From positions 206,826 to 270,825 of the forward strand of contig NZ_JBHSBI010000015.1 of assembly GCF_042650645.1 (NCBI RefSeq): 64,000 nucleotides of DNA, read 5' to 3'. This document shows, in pieces, positions 9,066 through 18,158 of this stretch. The DNA is from Nonomuraea purpurea. GTDB lineage: Bacteria > Actinomycetota > Actinomycetes > Streptosporangiales > Streptosporangiaceae. Every line of letters starts with the position of its first letter. Positions within the stretch are counted from its first letter, which is position 1. The notes beneath the pieces were generated by a model that ran no database searches, was not told the DNA's origin, and saw nothing but the letters and a program-made list of their open reading frames with translations. A program made the translations under genes and the position numbers.

Positions 9066-9673
9066 GACGTCCCCTGGTGGTAGCCGGAGGTGGTGGCCTT
9101 GCCGGCGACCACGTGGATCCAGGCCTGTCCCCGATACTCCTTCAGCCCCACGCGCACACGCCGGAAGTCGTCGGACCGGTACGTGGTATAGCCCTGGCTG
9201 ATCATCCCGCGGTGGATCTCGTCGGAGACGACGAGCACGATGTTCGCTTCCGGGGCCGCCTCGACCGCCTTCCTGAGCGCCCCGCACTCGAGCAGCCGCT
9301 TGACCTGCACGACCGCCTGGCCGGTGTATCCGTTGTCGCCGGGGCCGACCACGCCCACGTGGACGGCCACCCGCAGCCGCAGCCGGGCCGCCTCGATGTG
9401 CCAGGCGTTGTGCTGGGTGAGCAGCCGGTCGAGGTGCCGGATGAACTCGTCGACCAGGCGCCGCTCGGACTCGGTGAGGGGGATGATGGCCAGCTCGCCG
9501 TCGCCCGTGGACTGGATGGTCCAGCGCTTGCGGTGCAGGACGGCCGCGTCGGCCGCCTCGTTCAGGAGCTCGAGAAGGACGCGCTGAATGCTGCGGTGGC
9601 GTTGGTCGTCCCCTTTGCCGTAGCCGACGACGTCGATGGCCAGCAGCCAGTGTCGGGCAGTATTTATCGTCAT
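9062..9673 (-). CDS. Class III nucleotidyl cyclase-fold protein
   Basis: A single cyclase homology domain of about 203 aa. The N-terminal strand LLAIDVVGYGKGD places an acidic residue where class III cyclases bind metal. STGDGELAIIP supplies the second metal-Asp position, and RLRVAVHVGVVG matches the core strand. Typical substrate-specifying Lys/Asp residues are not obvious by eye, so it may be a catalytically divergent sensor rather than an active cyclase. A start at 9673 is preferred because GGAG lies about 6 nt upstream; a longer start at 9685 is possible. It is flanked upstream by a Crp/Fnr regulator and coupled downstream to a 111-aa protein, which suggests one signalling unit. Confidence 0.8.
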   Translation of the reverse strand: MTINTARHWLLAIDVVGYGKGDDQRHRSIQRVLLELLNEAADAAVLHRKRWTIQSTGDGELAIIPLTESERRLVDEFIRHLDRLLTQHNAWHIEAARLRLRVAVHVGVVGPGDNGYTGQAVVQVKRLLECGALRKAVEAAPEANIVLVVSDEIHRGMISQGYTTYRSDDFRRVRVGLKEYRGQAWIHVVAGKATTSGYHQGTS

Positions 9674-9754
9674 ATCGTTCTCCATGGAGAATTGCTTCAG
9701 AAGATGCGACAGCCTTGCACGCGGTCCGCCGAGAAATGCCGTACCAATACGTCT

Positions 9755-10465
9755 TCAGTCGTTTGTCGGCTGAAGGCGCAATTGATCGGGATTGGGGACT
9801 ATCACCCGTTTGTATGTGGTTTTGACCAGACCGCTCCTGCTCAGGCAGCGCATGGCCTTGCCGATGGCGTCCTGTCGGGCTCCGATGAGGCGGCCCAGCT
9901 CGGCCTGGGTGAGGCTGACGCCGAGGTCGTAGCCCTCCGCGGTGGGCCGGCCATGGCGTTCGACCATCTCCGCGAGCACCGCGCGCAGGTGGGTGGCGAC
10001 GTCGTAGCCGGCCATGTCCACCCTGCGGCGGTTTGCCCAGTTGAGGCGGTCGGCGACCATGGCGGTGACCGCGATCCCGGCGGCGGGCCGCCGCTCCAGG
10101 AACGCCTGGAAGGCCCGCCCGGGGATCTCGTGGACGACGGCGTCGGAGCACAGTGTGACCGTCGCCGACCGCGGCCCGTGGCACAGGGCGGCCATCTCGC
10201 CCACCACGTCACCGCTCACCCGGATGCCCAGCAGGGACTCCGCGCCGTTGGCCAGGCCGGCTGTGACCTTCACCAGGGCGGTGTGCGCGCCGGCCGAATG
10301 CAGCAGGAAGACGCGCCGGTCGTCCTCGTCGCACTGCCTGATGAGGACCTTGCCGGCGGGCAGTCGCACGGGAGTGCCGAGCGCGAGCAGCTCGCGGCCG
10401 GCGCTCTGGTCGAGACCGGCCATCAGCGTGCCGGCCGGCCACTCGGGCGTGCGGCTAGAATGCAT
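9755..10465 (-). CDS. Crp/Fnr-family transcriptional regulator
   Basis: Cyclic-nucleotide-binding-fold regulator of 236 aa. Residues about 20-135 form the cNMP-binding beta-roll (GEMAALCHGPRSATV resembles the phosphate-binding cassette). A long dimerisation helix (RRVDMAGYDVATHLRAVLAEM) and a winged helix (LTQAELGRLIGARQDAIGKA) follow. The start at 10465 is chosen because of a strong ribosome site GGGAGGGG; an in-frame extension to 10627 lacks one. It precedes the cyclase-fold gene in the same direction, so it could bind a nucleotide made or sensed by that protein. That link is inference. Confidence 0.88.
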   Translation of the reverse strand: MHSSRTPEWPAGTLMAGLDQSAGRELLALGTPVRLPAGKVLIRQCDEDDRRVFLLHSAGAHTALVKVTAGLANGAESLLGIRVSGDVVGEMAALCHGPRSATVTLCSDAVVHEIPGRAFQAFLERRPAAGIAVTAMVADRLNWANRRRVDMAGYDVATHLRAVLAEMVERHGRPTAEGYDLGVSLTQAELGRLIGARQDAIGKAMRCLSRSGLVKTTYKRVIVPNPDQLRLQPTND

Positions 10466-10720
10466 TTCCCCTCCCGGGTGGGTACGGGTGCAACGGGAAG
10501 ATGATTCACCTTTTAGGCCGGTACTCGCAACTCGAACCGGATTCCACAGGAATTGTGCTCGGGGAGGATTGCGAGCTTTGTTCGCAACTCGCGAGTAACT
10601 AACGAGAAATGGGCGATAATTCTGCACAATTCGCCCAAGTTGCCATTTGTTGGAAAATGTCTAGCTGCGGGCGATCACGGCGGAAGAGCCCCTGCTCAGG
10701 GCCGCCCCACCGCGTTCGCC
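10466..10720. other. Intergenic region between GNAT gene and Crp/Fnr gene
   Basis: About 255 bp, less GC-rich than its surroundings around 10600-10660. It lies upstream of the minus-strand Crp/Fnr gene and so should hold its promoter. No convincing gene, inverted repeat or terminator was identified. Confidence 0.5.
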
Positions 10721-11497
10721 CTACGCCGCCGTCCCGCTCTCCCGAGACTTGGGCAGGCAGATGTGCAGCATCTCGCCGACCTTGCGGTAGCCGACGCGGG
10801 CGTAGACCCGGCCCGCCGCATCGTCACCCGGGGTCAGGAACGGGGTGGTGATGCCTGCCTCGGCGCCCGCCCTGGTCAGCAGGGCCGTGACCGCGCCCGC
10901 GATGCCGCGCCGCCGGTGTGACACGCGTACCGCGATGCCCGCCACCTCGGCGACCCCGGCCTGCGGGCCGCCGAGCTGACCCGCGCCGACGACCTCGCCG
11001 GTCGCGGTGTCCACGGCGGCGGCCACCAGCCCGCCGCGATCCAGGACCCGCCGCAGCCGCGCGACGTCGTGCTCGGTTGCCTCCGGCGCCTCGAACGCCG
11101 CGTTCATCACCCCGGCGACCTTCCATAGCCCGGGGTCATCGGTCACCAGCGCCACCCGTACGGCGGGATCCACGGGGGCCTCCACCACGTCCTGCGGCGG
11201 GCACACCAGGAGCGGGTAGCGCCCCTCCGCGGTGAACCCGGCCGCCAGCAGCGCGTCCTCCAGGGTCGGCGCCCCCTGCGGCACGTACTCCAACCTCGGG
11301 GTCCTGGCCCGCTCGCGGAACGCCGCGACGAGCGTGGCGAGGTCGTCCTTGGTGGGGGAGGCGCCGTCGTCGGGGATGGCGTAGTTGAACGGCGGCGCGT
11401 CATCGTGCTCGTCGAACCGGATCACAAACGGTCCGACCCGGTGCGCCTGGTCTCCGGCGGCCGAACGAAGGTAGGCGTGCACGTCGGCGTCGAACAA
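10721..11497 (-). CDS. GNAT-family N-acetyltransferase, tandem-domain length
   Basis: Acetyl-CoA-dependent acyltransferase of 258 aa. The C-terminal half has the GNAT core: beta-4 VAEVAGIAVRVSHRRRGIAG with the R-R-R-G-I-A acetyl-CoA loop, followed by AAGRVYARVGYRKVGEML. The N-terminal half may be a degenerate second GNAT-like region, which is common in actinobacterial proteins of this size. Translation starts at a TTG at 11497 with GAGAGGA upstream. The substrate is unknown, and neighbours give no hint. Confidence 0.82.
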   Translation of the reverse strand: MFDADVHAYLRSAAGDQAHRVGPFVIRFDEHDDAPPFNYAIPDDGASPTKDDLATLVAAFRERARTPRLEYVPQGAPTLEDALLAAGFTAEGRYPLLVCPPQDVVEAPVDPAVRVALVTDDPGLWKVAGVMNAAFEAPEATEHDVARLRRVLDRGGLVAAAVDTATGEVVGAGQLGGPQAGVAEVAGIAVRVSHRRRGIAGAVTALLTRAGAEAGITTPFLTPGDDAAGRVYARVGYRKVGEMLHICLPKSRESGTAA

Positions 11498-11715
11498 GTG
11501 AGGTCCTCTCCGGGAAACGATGGCTGCGAAAAGATCGTAGGACCCGCGCGATCACGCTGTCGCGGGGCCGGACGAACGTGACCGTCGCGGCGACCACGCT
11601 CCTGGGAAGGATCTTGACCCGTGGTCATGGTGGCGGCAAGATCTCGCATTACGGACCTTGACCGCCATTCGGCGTGTCGCCGTACATCCCACCTGGGTGA
11701 GCGATCGGAGGAAAT
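11498..11715. promoter_or_regulatory. Divergent intergenic region, GNAT / M4 protease
   Basis: About 218 bp between two divergent starts, so promoters for both genes should lie here. The M4 gene has a GGAGG ribosome site just before 11716. No clear palindromic operator was found by eye. Confidence 0.45.
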
Positions 11716-13194
11716 ATGCGGTTATTCAGCATTGTGGTGACGGGTGTCATGCTGGCGGGCCTGGCGGCCGTCCCACCACCCGCGTATGCGGCTCCGGGCG
11801 AGGAACTGCACGCCTTACGCACCGTCACCGGCCCCGACGGTGTCAAGCACACCCACTACGAGCGCACCTACCAGGGATTACCCGTGCTCGGCGGGGACGT
11901 CATCACGCACGGGGACGGGGCTGCGGAAAGCCGTACCCTCTCGACGCTGAGCACCCTGTCCACCACGCCCCGGGTGTCCGGCCAGGCCGCCGTGGCGATC
12001 GCGGCCAAGAGCTTCCCGTACCAGCCGAGCGGGTCACCGCGGCTGGTGATCGAGGGGATCGGCGACACCGCCGCGGCCCGCGTACCCGCGCTGGCCTGGG
12101 ACGTGCTCGTCACCGGCACTCGGCCGGACGGTCTGCCCACGGCCCTGCACGTGCTCGTGGACGCCGCGACGGGCGCGGTGCGCACCACCTACGACGACGT
12201 GCAGGCCGACACCGGTCACGGCTTCCACTCCGGCGACGTACCGCTCACCACCACCCCTGCCGGCACCTCGACCAACAAGGTTCTGAAGGATCCGACGCGC
12301 GGCACCTTCGGCACCTACGACGTCGACACCATGCGGTACTTCACCGACACCGACGGCGACTGGGCCGACGGCAAGCCGAGCAATCCGCAGACGGCCGGCG
12401 TGGACGTGCAGTGGGGCACCGCGGTGACCTATGACTTCTACAAGCAGACCTTCGACTTCACCCTCGTCCGGAACTCCGAGTTCTCGGATGGGCCGATGAC
12501 TTTGAACGCCGGGGTGCACGAGGGCGACAAGCTGTCCAACGCCTACTGGAGCGCGCAGTGCTACTGCATGCGCTTCGGCGACGGCAACGGGGTCACCACC
12601 AACTCCTACACCTCCCTCGACGTGGTGGCGCACGAGGCCACCCACCAGGTGATCTCGCGCACCGCCAAGCTCTGGTACACCGGCGAGTCCGGCGGGCTCA
12701 ACGAGGCCACCTCCGACATCGTCGGCAACCTGGTGGAGTTCTTCGCCGCCAACCCCAACGATGCGCCCGACTACCTGGTGGGCGAGAAGGTGTGGAAGGC
12801 CGCGCCGCTGCGCTACATGGACCGGCCCAGCAAGGACGGTGTGTCCGCCGACTGCTGGTCGCCCAACGTCGGCAGCCTGAACGTGCACCGCTCCTCAGGT
12901 GTCGGCAATCACGCCTTCTTCCTGCTCGCCAACGGCAGCGGCCCATCGGCCTGGGGCGACAGCCCGACCTGCGACGGTTCCACCGTCACCGGCATCGGCC
13001 GCGACACCGCCGCCCGCCTGTGGTTCCACGCGCTGACCACGCAATGGACCTCATCGACGAACTACGCCGGCGCGCGCGCCGGGATGCTCGAAGCGGCGAC
13101 CGAACTCTACGGGCAGTGCGGAACCGAGTACCGCGCTGTGCAGGCCGCCTGGTCGGCGGTCGCCGTGACCGGCGCCGACCAGCCCTGCCCCTGA
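11716..13194 (+). CDS. Secreted M4-family (thermolysin-like) zinc metalloprotease
   Basis: Extracellular endopeptidase made as a preproenzyme of 492 aa. A Sec signal peptide ends near ...PPPAYAAPG. A propeptide (FTP/PepSY-like, containing LPVLGGDVITH and TALHVLVDAATGAVRTTY) follows, then the catalytic domain. Zinc ligands His306 and His310 with general base Glu307 lie in VAHEATHQ, and the third ligand is Glu330 in GGLNEATSD; the 24-residue spacing equals that of thermolysin. The downstream block NVHRSSGVGNHAFFLL matches the family's substrate-binding His region. The gene is convergent with a second secreted protease. Confidence 0.95.
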   Translation: MRLFSIVVTGVMLAGLAAVPPPAYAAPGEELHALRTVTGPDGVKHTHYERTYQGLPVLGGDVITHGDGAAESRTLSTLSTLSTTPRVSGQAAVAIAAKSFPYQPSGSPRLVIEGIGDTAAARVPALAWDVLVTGTRPDGLPTALHVLVDAATGAVRTTYDDVQADTGHGFHSGDVPLTTTPAGTSTNKVLKDPTRGTFGTYDVDTMRYFTDTDGDWADGKPSNPQTAGVDVQWGTAVTYDFYKQTFDFTLVRNSEFSDGPMTLNAGVHEGDKLSNAYWSAQCYCMRFGDGNGVTTNSYTSLDVVAHEATHQVISRTAKLWYTGESGGLNEATSDIVGNLVEFFAANPNDAPDYLVGEKVWKAAPLRYMDRPSKDGVSADCWSPNVGSLNVHRSSGVGNHAFFLLANGSGPSAWGDSPTCDGSTVTGIGRDTAARLWFHALTTQWTSSTNYAGARAGMLEAATELYGQCGTEYRAVQAAWSAVAVTGADQPCP

Positions 13195-13200
13195 CCAGAC

Positions 13201-13224
13201 GCCCACGGCCGCGCTGCTGTGGGC
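13201..13224 (+). terminator. Candidate hairpin between convergent protease genes
   Basis: GCCCAC and GTGGGC form a 6-bp stem with a 12-nt loop immediately after the M4 stop. There is no clear U-tract, which is usual in high-GC actinomycetes. It could end the M4 transcript. Confidence 0.4.
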
Positions 13225-13288
13225 GCCGAAAACTCCACCAGAAGGCCGAGGCCCCGGAACGGGACCCCGGCCGATCACTGATGAGGGC

Positions 13289-16200
13289 CTACATGTCGGG
13301 CCGCTCGGTGACCCTGATCGCGTTGATCAGCGGCTTGCCCAAGCTGCTGACGAAGCGCACGTTGAGCTGGCCGTCGGTGACTTCTGTGGTGAAGGTGCGC
13401 TTGTGCGCGGCGTACGTGCCTGCCTTCAGCGCGATGTCGAGGTTGGGCAACACCTCGGCATCCTCGATCATGACGTCGAAGACGCGCTTGTTCGCCTTGA
13501 TCGACTCGACCTCGGCGAAGCCCAGCTCGACGCTGTAGGTGCCGTTCGGCACGTTGTCGAAGCGGTACTCGTACATGCCCTGCCGGTTGTTGCGGTAGAC
13601 CGCCTGGTTGTCGGTGCCCGCGATGGTGCGGCTGGTGGACTTGGTGGAGGCGGTGCCGAGGTAGCCGACCCCGGTGGCGGCGGAGTAGGCCCGATCCTGG
13701 TACCAGGTGTCACCGGCCTCGTCCACGCTGGAGGTGTTCGAGGCCGAGTCGATGGCGGCCTGGTAAGCCGGCACGACGACCTTGACGGGAACGCTGATCG
13801 TCGGTGTCCTGCCGCTTTCCGAGGTGACCTTCAGCGTCGTCTCCAGGACCGTGCCCCGCTCGGCGGCGGAGGTGTCGATCCTGAAGGTCAGCTTGGTCTT
13901 GCCGCCGGTGGCCAGGTTCCCGGTGGCCGGGGTGACGCTCAGCCATGGGGTTGCGCCTTCGACGGTGAAGGCGGTGCTCAGTCCGGGGTTGCTGAGTTCC
14001 AGCGTCCTGGTCCTGGTTTGCAGGACCGGGACCACCGCTTCAAGGGTGTCGAGCGATGCGGCCACCGCGCCGGTGCGCAGCGCGGCCGAGGCCTCGCTCA
14101 CCCCGGCGCCCTCCAGGGTGACCGTCTTGGTCGTGCTCTCGTAGTGCGGCGCCGCCACCTCGACCTGGTAGGCCCCGGCCGGGTGCTGGGCCGAGTAGGT
14201 GCCGTCGGCGGCGGTCGTCGCGGTGCCGACCGCCGTCCCGCCTGACTTCACCGTCACCGTGGCGCCCGCGACCGCCTTGCCGTCGTTGGCGTCCGTGACC
14301 GCGCCATGCAGGATGCCGGTCTTGGTGGGCTTGAAGTCGATGCTCAGTCCTTCGGACAGGACGGGCTTGTTCAGCGAGTACTGGAAGGCGACGGTGCCGG
14401 CGTGGTTCTCGATGCCGATCGTGGCCTCCGACCCGGTCTCCTTGCTGACCGCCGGGTCGATGTCCTTGTAGCGGTAGCCGATCGAGCCGTCCTCACCCAG
14501 CAGCACCTCGAAGGAGAGCCGGGCCGTACGGGGGGTGTAGAACGCGACGTCGCGGTACTCCACCACGTACGTCCTGCGCGGGCTGGTTCCGGTGAGTTTG
14601 GTGTAGACCGCCGAGTCCGCGTCCAGGTAGAGGTCGTCCCACAGGGCGTAGAGCGCGGCGTTCGGCGCGGCGGTGGTGGGGATCGCCACGTTGCTGTTGG
14701 TCAGCGAGGTCCCGTTGAACACGATGGCGCCATTGGTGCCGATCCGCCCGGAGGTGTACGAGGTGCCGTACAGGTTGAAGGCGAACGGCAGGGTGAAGAC
14801 GGCCGTGGTGCTGTCACCGGTCAGGGAGACCAGGTCGGTGCCCTCGATCCAGGGCTGCTTGCCTGTCGTGCAGGTGTAGCCGTAGGAGTCGAGCCGGTCG
14901 GGCAGATCGACGTCGGTGGTGATGTCGCCGGTGACGGAGATCGCCTTGGTCGCGCCCTCGGCGCAGTCGTCGGGCGAGGCGACCTGCAGGCTGTAGTCGC
15001 CCAGCGGCAAGGTCAGGCTGTACTTGCCCTGGTCGTCGGTGGTGGCGGTGACCGGGGTTCCCGTCACTGTGATGGCGGCGTTGACCGCGACCCCGATCCG
15101 GCTCCTGACCGTGCCGCTCACCTTGCCCGAGGGGGCGGCCGTCAGCGCGGTGTCCTTGGTGACCGTCTGGTCTTCAAGGACGGTCGCGGTCGTCGTCGCC
15201 TTCTCGTAACCGAACTTGGTGACCGTGATCGTGTAGTCGCCCACGGACAGGTTCTTGGCCTCGTACGTGCCGGTGGCGCCGGTGGTCACCGTGCGCTTGA
15301 TCGGGCCTGCGATGTCCAGCGTCGCGCCGGACAGGGGCTCGCCTCCCGAGGTGACCTTGCCGGTCAGGATGCCGGTCGGGCCGTGCGGCGCCATGGAGAC
15401 GGCCGCGTAGGCGTCGAGCTTGCCCTGGCCCCAGACGTTGTTGTCCGCACTCGTGCCGCCGCAGGTGACGTTGTCGACGTCATGGGCCGTCTGGTCGAGC
15501 AACGCGCGGGTCTCGGCCAGGTTGCCACGCAAGGCCGGGGAGTAGGACCAGATCAGCGCCACCGTGGCGCTCGTGTGCGGCGCGGCCATGGAGGTGCCGG
15601 TCTTGGCTCCGTAGCCGCCGCCGGGCACGCTGGAACGCACGTTCACGGCGGGGGCGGAGATGTCCGGCTTGATGTCGCCGTCGACGCCGGGGCCGCGCGA
15701 GGAGCTGGTGTAGACGCTGCCGGTGCTGTCAAAACCGCCGCTGGCATAACTCTGCTGGTAGACGCCGGGGCTGCCCGCGGTGCCGCAGGAGGGCCCGGCG
15801 TTGCCGATGGAGAAGGACGGGAAGATCCCGGCGGCGATCCACGAGTCGACGATCTGCGTGTACCACAGGTCGACCGCGTTGGCGCCCCAGGAGTTGTTCA
15901 CCACGTCGGGGGCGAGATCGGGGCGGGGGTTCTGCCCGCCCGCGTCGGTGGGCGCGGCGATCCACTGGCCGGCGGCCAGCAGGTGCTCACGGGCGCAGCT
16001 GCTGCCGGCGCAGCCCTTGGTCGCGATCCACTTGGCGCCGGGCGCCACGCCGATCACCTCGGCGCCGCTCTCGCCGACCATGGTGCCCATGGTGTGGGTT
16101 CCGTGGCCGTTGTTGTCACACGGGACGCCGCCGGCGCACGAGCCGGTGGGGTCGTAGAAGTTGTACGCGTGGGTGTAGGTGCCGTCCGCGTTCAGGCCTC

Positions 16201-16819
16201 GGTACTTGGACCTGACCGCTGGGTGGGTGTGCTCGACGCCGGTGTCGAGGTTGGCCACGACGATGCCCTCGCCCTTGACCCCCAGCTCGTCCCACACCTT
16301 GGGCGCGTTGACGGCGGCGACGTTCCACTCGATGGCGTTGACCGTGGGCTCGTTCTTGCCGGGTTCGGGCTTGTCGATCGCGATCGCGTCGTCCGCCTCG
16401 ATGGCGGCGACCTCGGGCAGTTCGGCGATCCGCTCCAGGGTCGCGGTGTCGCCGATGACCTTGACCATGTTGACGATCCAGAACGGCTTGTACTCGACCT
16501 GCGCCTGGTCGAGCAGCGCGATCAGGTTCTTCTGCGTGCGCTTGGCCGTCTCCGTCTTGGCCGCGTACACCGCCCTGGCCTTGGCCACCTTCTCGGTGGC
16601 CTGTTCGGCGGTGATGAGGTTGGCCTGGTCCTTCAGCCTGACCCAGTAGACGGCCTTGTCGTCCTTGTCGAGCTGCTGGAGAACCTCGGCTTCGGTCTTC
16701 GCCTGAACGGTCTCGGGTGGGTCGTCGTAGGCGAGGGCCGGCGCCGGGACCAGGGGTAAGGCCACGGCCGCGAGGATGCCGGCGACGGTCATGCGCCATC
16801 GCCTGGTGCTTCGATCCAC
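13289..16819 (-). CDS. Large secreted S8 subtilisin-like protease with regulatory-like repeats and malectin-type C-terminus
   Basis: Exported serine protease of 1176 aa. A signal peptide ends near PAPALAYDD, and residues about 45-150 resemble an I9-type propeptide. The S8 domain has Asp192 (ANLDTGV), His239 (GHGTHTMG) and Ser near 410 (GTSMAAPH). The C-terminal half carries carboxypeptidase-regulatory-like Ig repeats (GKVTSGGEPLSGATLDIAG; GKVSGTVRSRIGVAVNAAI; HGAVTDANDGKAVAGATV), a beta-sandwich region between them and a Fn3-like unit. It ends in a malectin-type domain (NVPNGTYSVELGFAEVE). It likely digests extracellular protein or modifies the envelope. A divergent regulator lies upstream. 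Confidence 0.95.
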   Translation of the reverse strand: MDRSTRRWRMTVAGILAAVALPLVPAPALAYDDPPETVQAKTEAEVLQQLDKDDKAVYWVRLKDQANLITAEQATEKVAKARAVYAAKTETAKRTQKNLIALLDQAQVEYKPFWIVNMVKVIGDTATLERIAELPEVAAIEADDAIAIDKPEPGKNEPTVNAIEWNVAAVNAPKVWDELGVKGEGIVVANLDTGVEHTHPAVRSKYRGLNADGTYTHAYNFYDPTGSCAGGVPCDNNGHGTHTMGTMVGESGAEVIGVAPGAKWIATKGCAGSSCAREHLLAAGQWIAAPTDAGGQNPRPDLAPDVVNNSWGANAVDLWYTQIVDSWIAAGIFPSFSIGNAGPSCGTAGSPGVYQQSYASGGFDSTGSVYTSSSRGPGVDGDIKPDISAPAVNVRSSVPGGGYGAKTGTSMAAPHTSATVALIWSYSPALRGNLAETRALLDQTAHDVDNVTCGGTSADNNVWGQGKLDAYAAVSMAPHGPTGILTGKVTSGGEPLSGATLDIAGPIKRTVTTGATGTYEAKNLSVGDYTITVTKFGYEKATTTATVLEDQTVTKDTALTAAPSGKVSGTVRSRIGVAVNAAITVTGTPVTATTDDQGKYSLTLPLGDYSLQVASPDDCAEGATKAISVTGDITTDVDLPDRLDSYGYTCTTGKQPWIEGTDLVSLTGDSTTAVFTLPFAFNLYGTSYTSGRIGTNGAIVFNGTSLTNSNVAIPTTAAPNAALYALWDDLYLDADSAVYTKLTGTSPRRTYVVEYRDVAFYTPRTARLSFEVLLGEDGSIGYRYKDIDPAVSKETGSEATIGIENHAGTVAFQYSLNKPVLSEGLSIDFKPTKTGILHGAVTDANDGKAVAGATVTVKSGGTAVGTATTAADGTYSAQHPAGAYQVEVAAPHYESTTKTVTLEGAGVSEASAALRTGAVAASLDTLEAVVPVLQTRTRTLELSNPGLSTAFTVEGATPWLSVTPATGNLATGGKTKLTFRIDTSAAERGTVLETTLKVTSESGRTPTISVPVKVVVPAYQAAIDSASNTSSVDEAGDTWYQDRAYSAATGVGYLGTASTKSTSRTIAGTDNQAVYRNNRQGMYEYRFDNVPNGTYSVELGFAEVESIKANKRVFDVMIEDAEVLPNLDIALKAGTYAAHKRTFTTEVTDGQLNVRFVSSLGKPLINAIRVTERPDM

Positions 16820-16846
16820 AATGCTCCTTGAGGGGCTCGGGGATTC

Positions 16847-16876
16847 AGATGACCATATGAATGCGAGATCATCTGT
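16847..16876. promoter_or_regulatory. Inverted repeat in the S8 protease / regulator divergent region
   Basis: CAGATGA (16847-16853) and TCATCTG (16870-16876) are perfect 7-bp arms separated by 16 bp, within the 169-bp region between the divergent S8 protease and TrmB/LuxR-like regulator. It may be an operator for the regulator; no binding evidence is available. Confidence 0.4.
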
Positions 16877-16988
16877 CAGAGATAGTCAGGCAAGTCAGTT
16901 TGTAGATCAACGGAACTCCCGTGACGTATCTGCGACACGGCTGCAATACGTCAGGTCCCGTGGATTCGCCGTCGAAGGAGAGGTTCGT

Positions 16989-17921
16989 TTGTTACGCACT
17001 TTTGGCCTTGACGACCTGGAGGAAAACGCCTATCTATCGCTGCTCCGCCTGCCCGCGAGCGGCGAGAGCGAGCTCGCCGAGCGCCTCAGGCGCCCGGCCG
17101 AGGAGGTTTCCGCGGTCGTTGATCGCCTGGTCAGGGACGGGTTCGTCCGGCAGGCCGGCAACCGGCTGGTCGCCGCAGCGCCGGACGTCGCCTTCGGGCC
17201 CGCGCTGCTGCGCCGCCACGGGGAGATCCAGCGGGTGCAGACGTTCATCGCCACCCTCATGGAGGAGTATCGCGAACGTTCCGCCCTGCGCGACTCCCGT
17301 GAGGTGGTGGAGGTCGTGGTCGGTGCCGCCGAGGTCATGGCCCGCTGGCAGCACCTGCAACGCTCGGCCCAGCAGGAGGTCAAGTGCCTGGTCAAGGCGC
17401 CGATCGTGTTCTCGGACGACAACCAGGCCCAGAAGGCGGCCATGGCCGCCGGCGTCGTCTACCGGGTCGTGTACGAGCGCGCGATGATCGACGTACCCGG
17501 GGATCCGCACCAACTGGCCTGGTCGGCGGCCAACGGCGAACTGATGCGCATCGCGACCTTCGTGCCGACCAAACTGATGATCTTCGATGAACGGGCGGCA
17601 TTCGTACCGTCGATGTCGGCCAGCGTGGAACCGGCCGCGCTGGTGATCACCTCGGGGGCGTTGCTGGACGTGCTCAACTGGGTTTTCGAAACCGTGTGGG
17701 CCGGTGCGGTGCCCTTCCCCGCGACCAAGAACACGCTCAGCCCAGACGATCAGCGGCTGCTGTCGCTGATCATCGCCGGATACACCGATCTCGCGATCAG
17801 CAAACAGTTCGGCCTCAGCCACAGGACCGTGCAAAGGCGCGTCAGCCAACTCATCCGTTCGGCCGGTGTGGAAACCCGGCTCCAGCTCGTTTGGCACGCG
17901 GCCAAGCATGATTGGCTGTGA
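16989..17921 (+). CDS. TrmB-like / LuxR-type helix-turn-helix transcriptional regulator
   Basis: A 310-aa regulator. The N-terminal winged helix resembles TrmB (LDDLEENAYLSLLRLPASGESELAERL). A central sensor region follows, and the C-terminus holds a LuxR-type HTH (LLSLIIAGYTDLAISKQFGLSHRTVQRRVSQL). A TTG at 16989 is chosen because AAGGAGAGG ends just upstream; the open frame back to 16776 runs into the divergent protease start and has no ribosome site. Fusions of this kind are common in Streptomyces and relatives and often lie beside secreted enzymes. Control of the divergent S8 protease is a positional inference. Confidence 0.82.
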   Translation: MLRTFGLDDLEENAYLSLLRLPASGESELAERLRRPAEEVSAVVDRLVRDGFVRQAGNRLVAAAPDVAFGPALLRRHGEIQRVQTFIATLMEEYRERSALRDSREVVEVVVGAAEVMARWQHLQRSAQQEVKCLVKAPIVFSDDNQAQKAAMAAGVVYRVVYERAMIDVPGDPHQLAWSAANGELMRIATFVPTKLMIFDERAAFVPSMSASVEPAALVITSGALLDVLNWVFETVWAGAVPFPATKNTLSPDDQRLLSLIIAGYTDLAISKQFGLSHRTVQRRVSQLIRSAGVETRLQLVWHAAKHDWL

Positions 17922-18158
17922 AATCGTCGTTACGAATTACGGGCGCGCGTTATATTCGCGAAATATGCGGCGACGAACCTGACGCAGCCTGTGGAGTGTG
18001 GAAACTCGACAGCCCGGTCGGCCGTGAAGCCCCAAGGCCCTCGCCGGATCCGGTTACGGCGGCGGCTCGGGATTGGGCGGCGGCCCCCGCCTCGGGAAAG
18101 GTCGGCCCGGTAAAGTCGCCACTTCAGAACGCCCGGCATTCATCCCAGGCGGGCCCGC

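Noticed and set aside
9755..10627. Longer form of the Crp/Fnr regulator with 54 extra N-terminal residues
   Set aside because: The extension lacks family similarity, and the ATG at 10465 has a strong GGGAGGGG ribosome site.
14306..16759. 817-codon plus-strand open frame opposite the S8 protease
   Set aside because: Antisense shadow; Gly/Val/Asp-rich with no domain, while the minus strand encodes an intact S8 protease.
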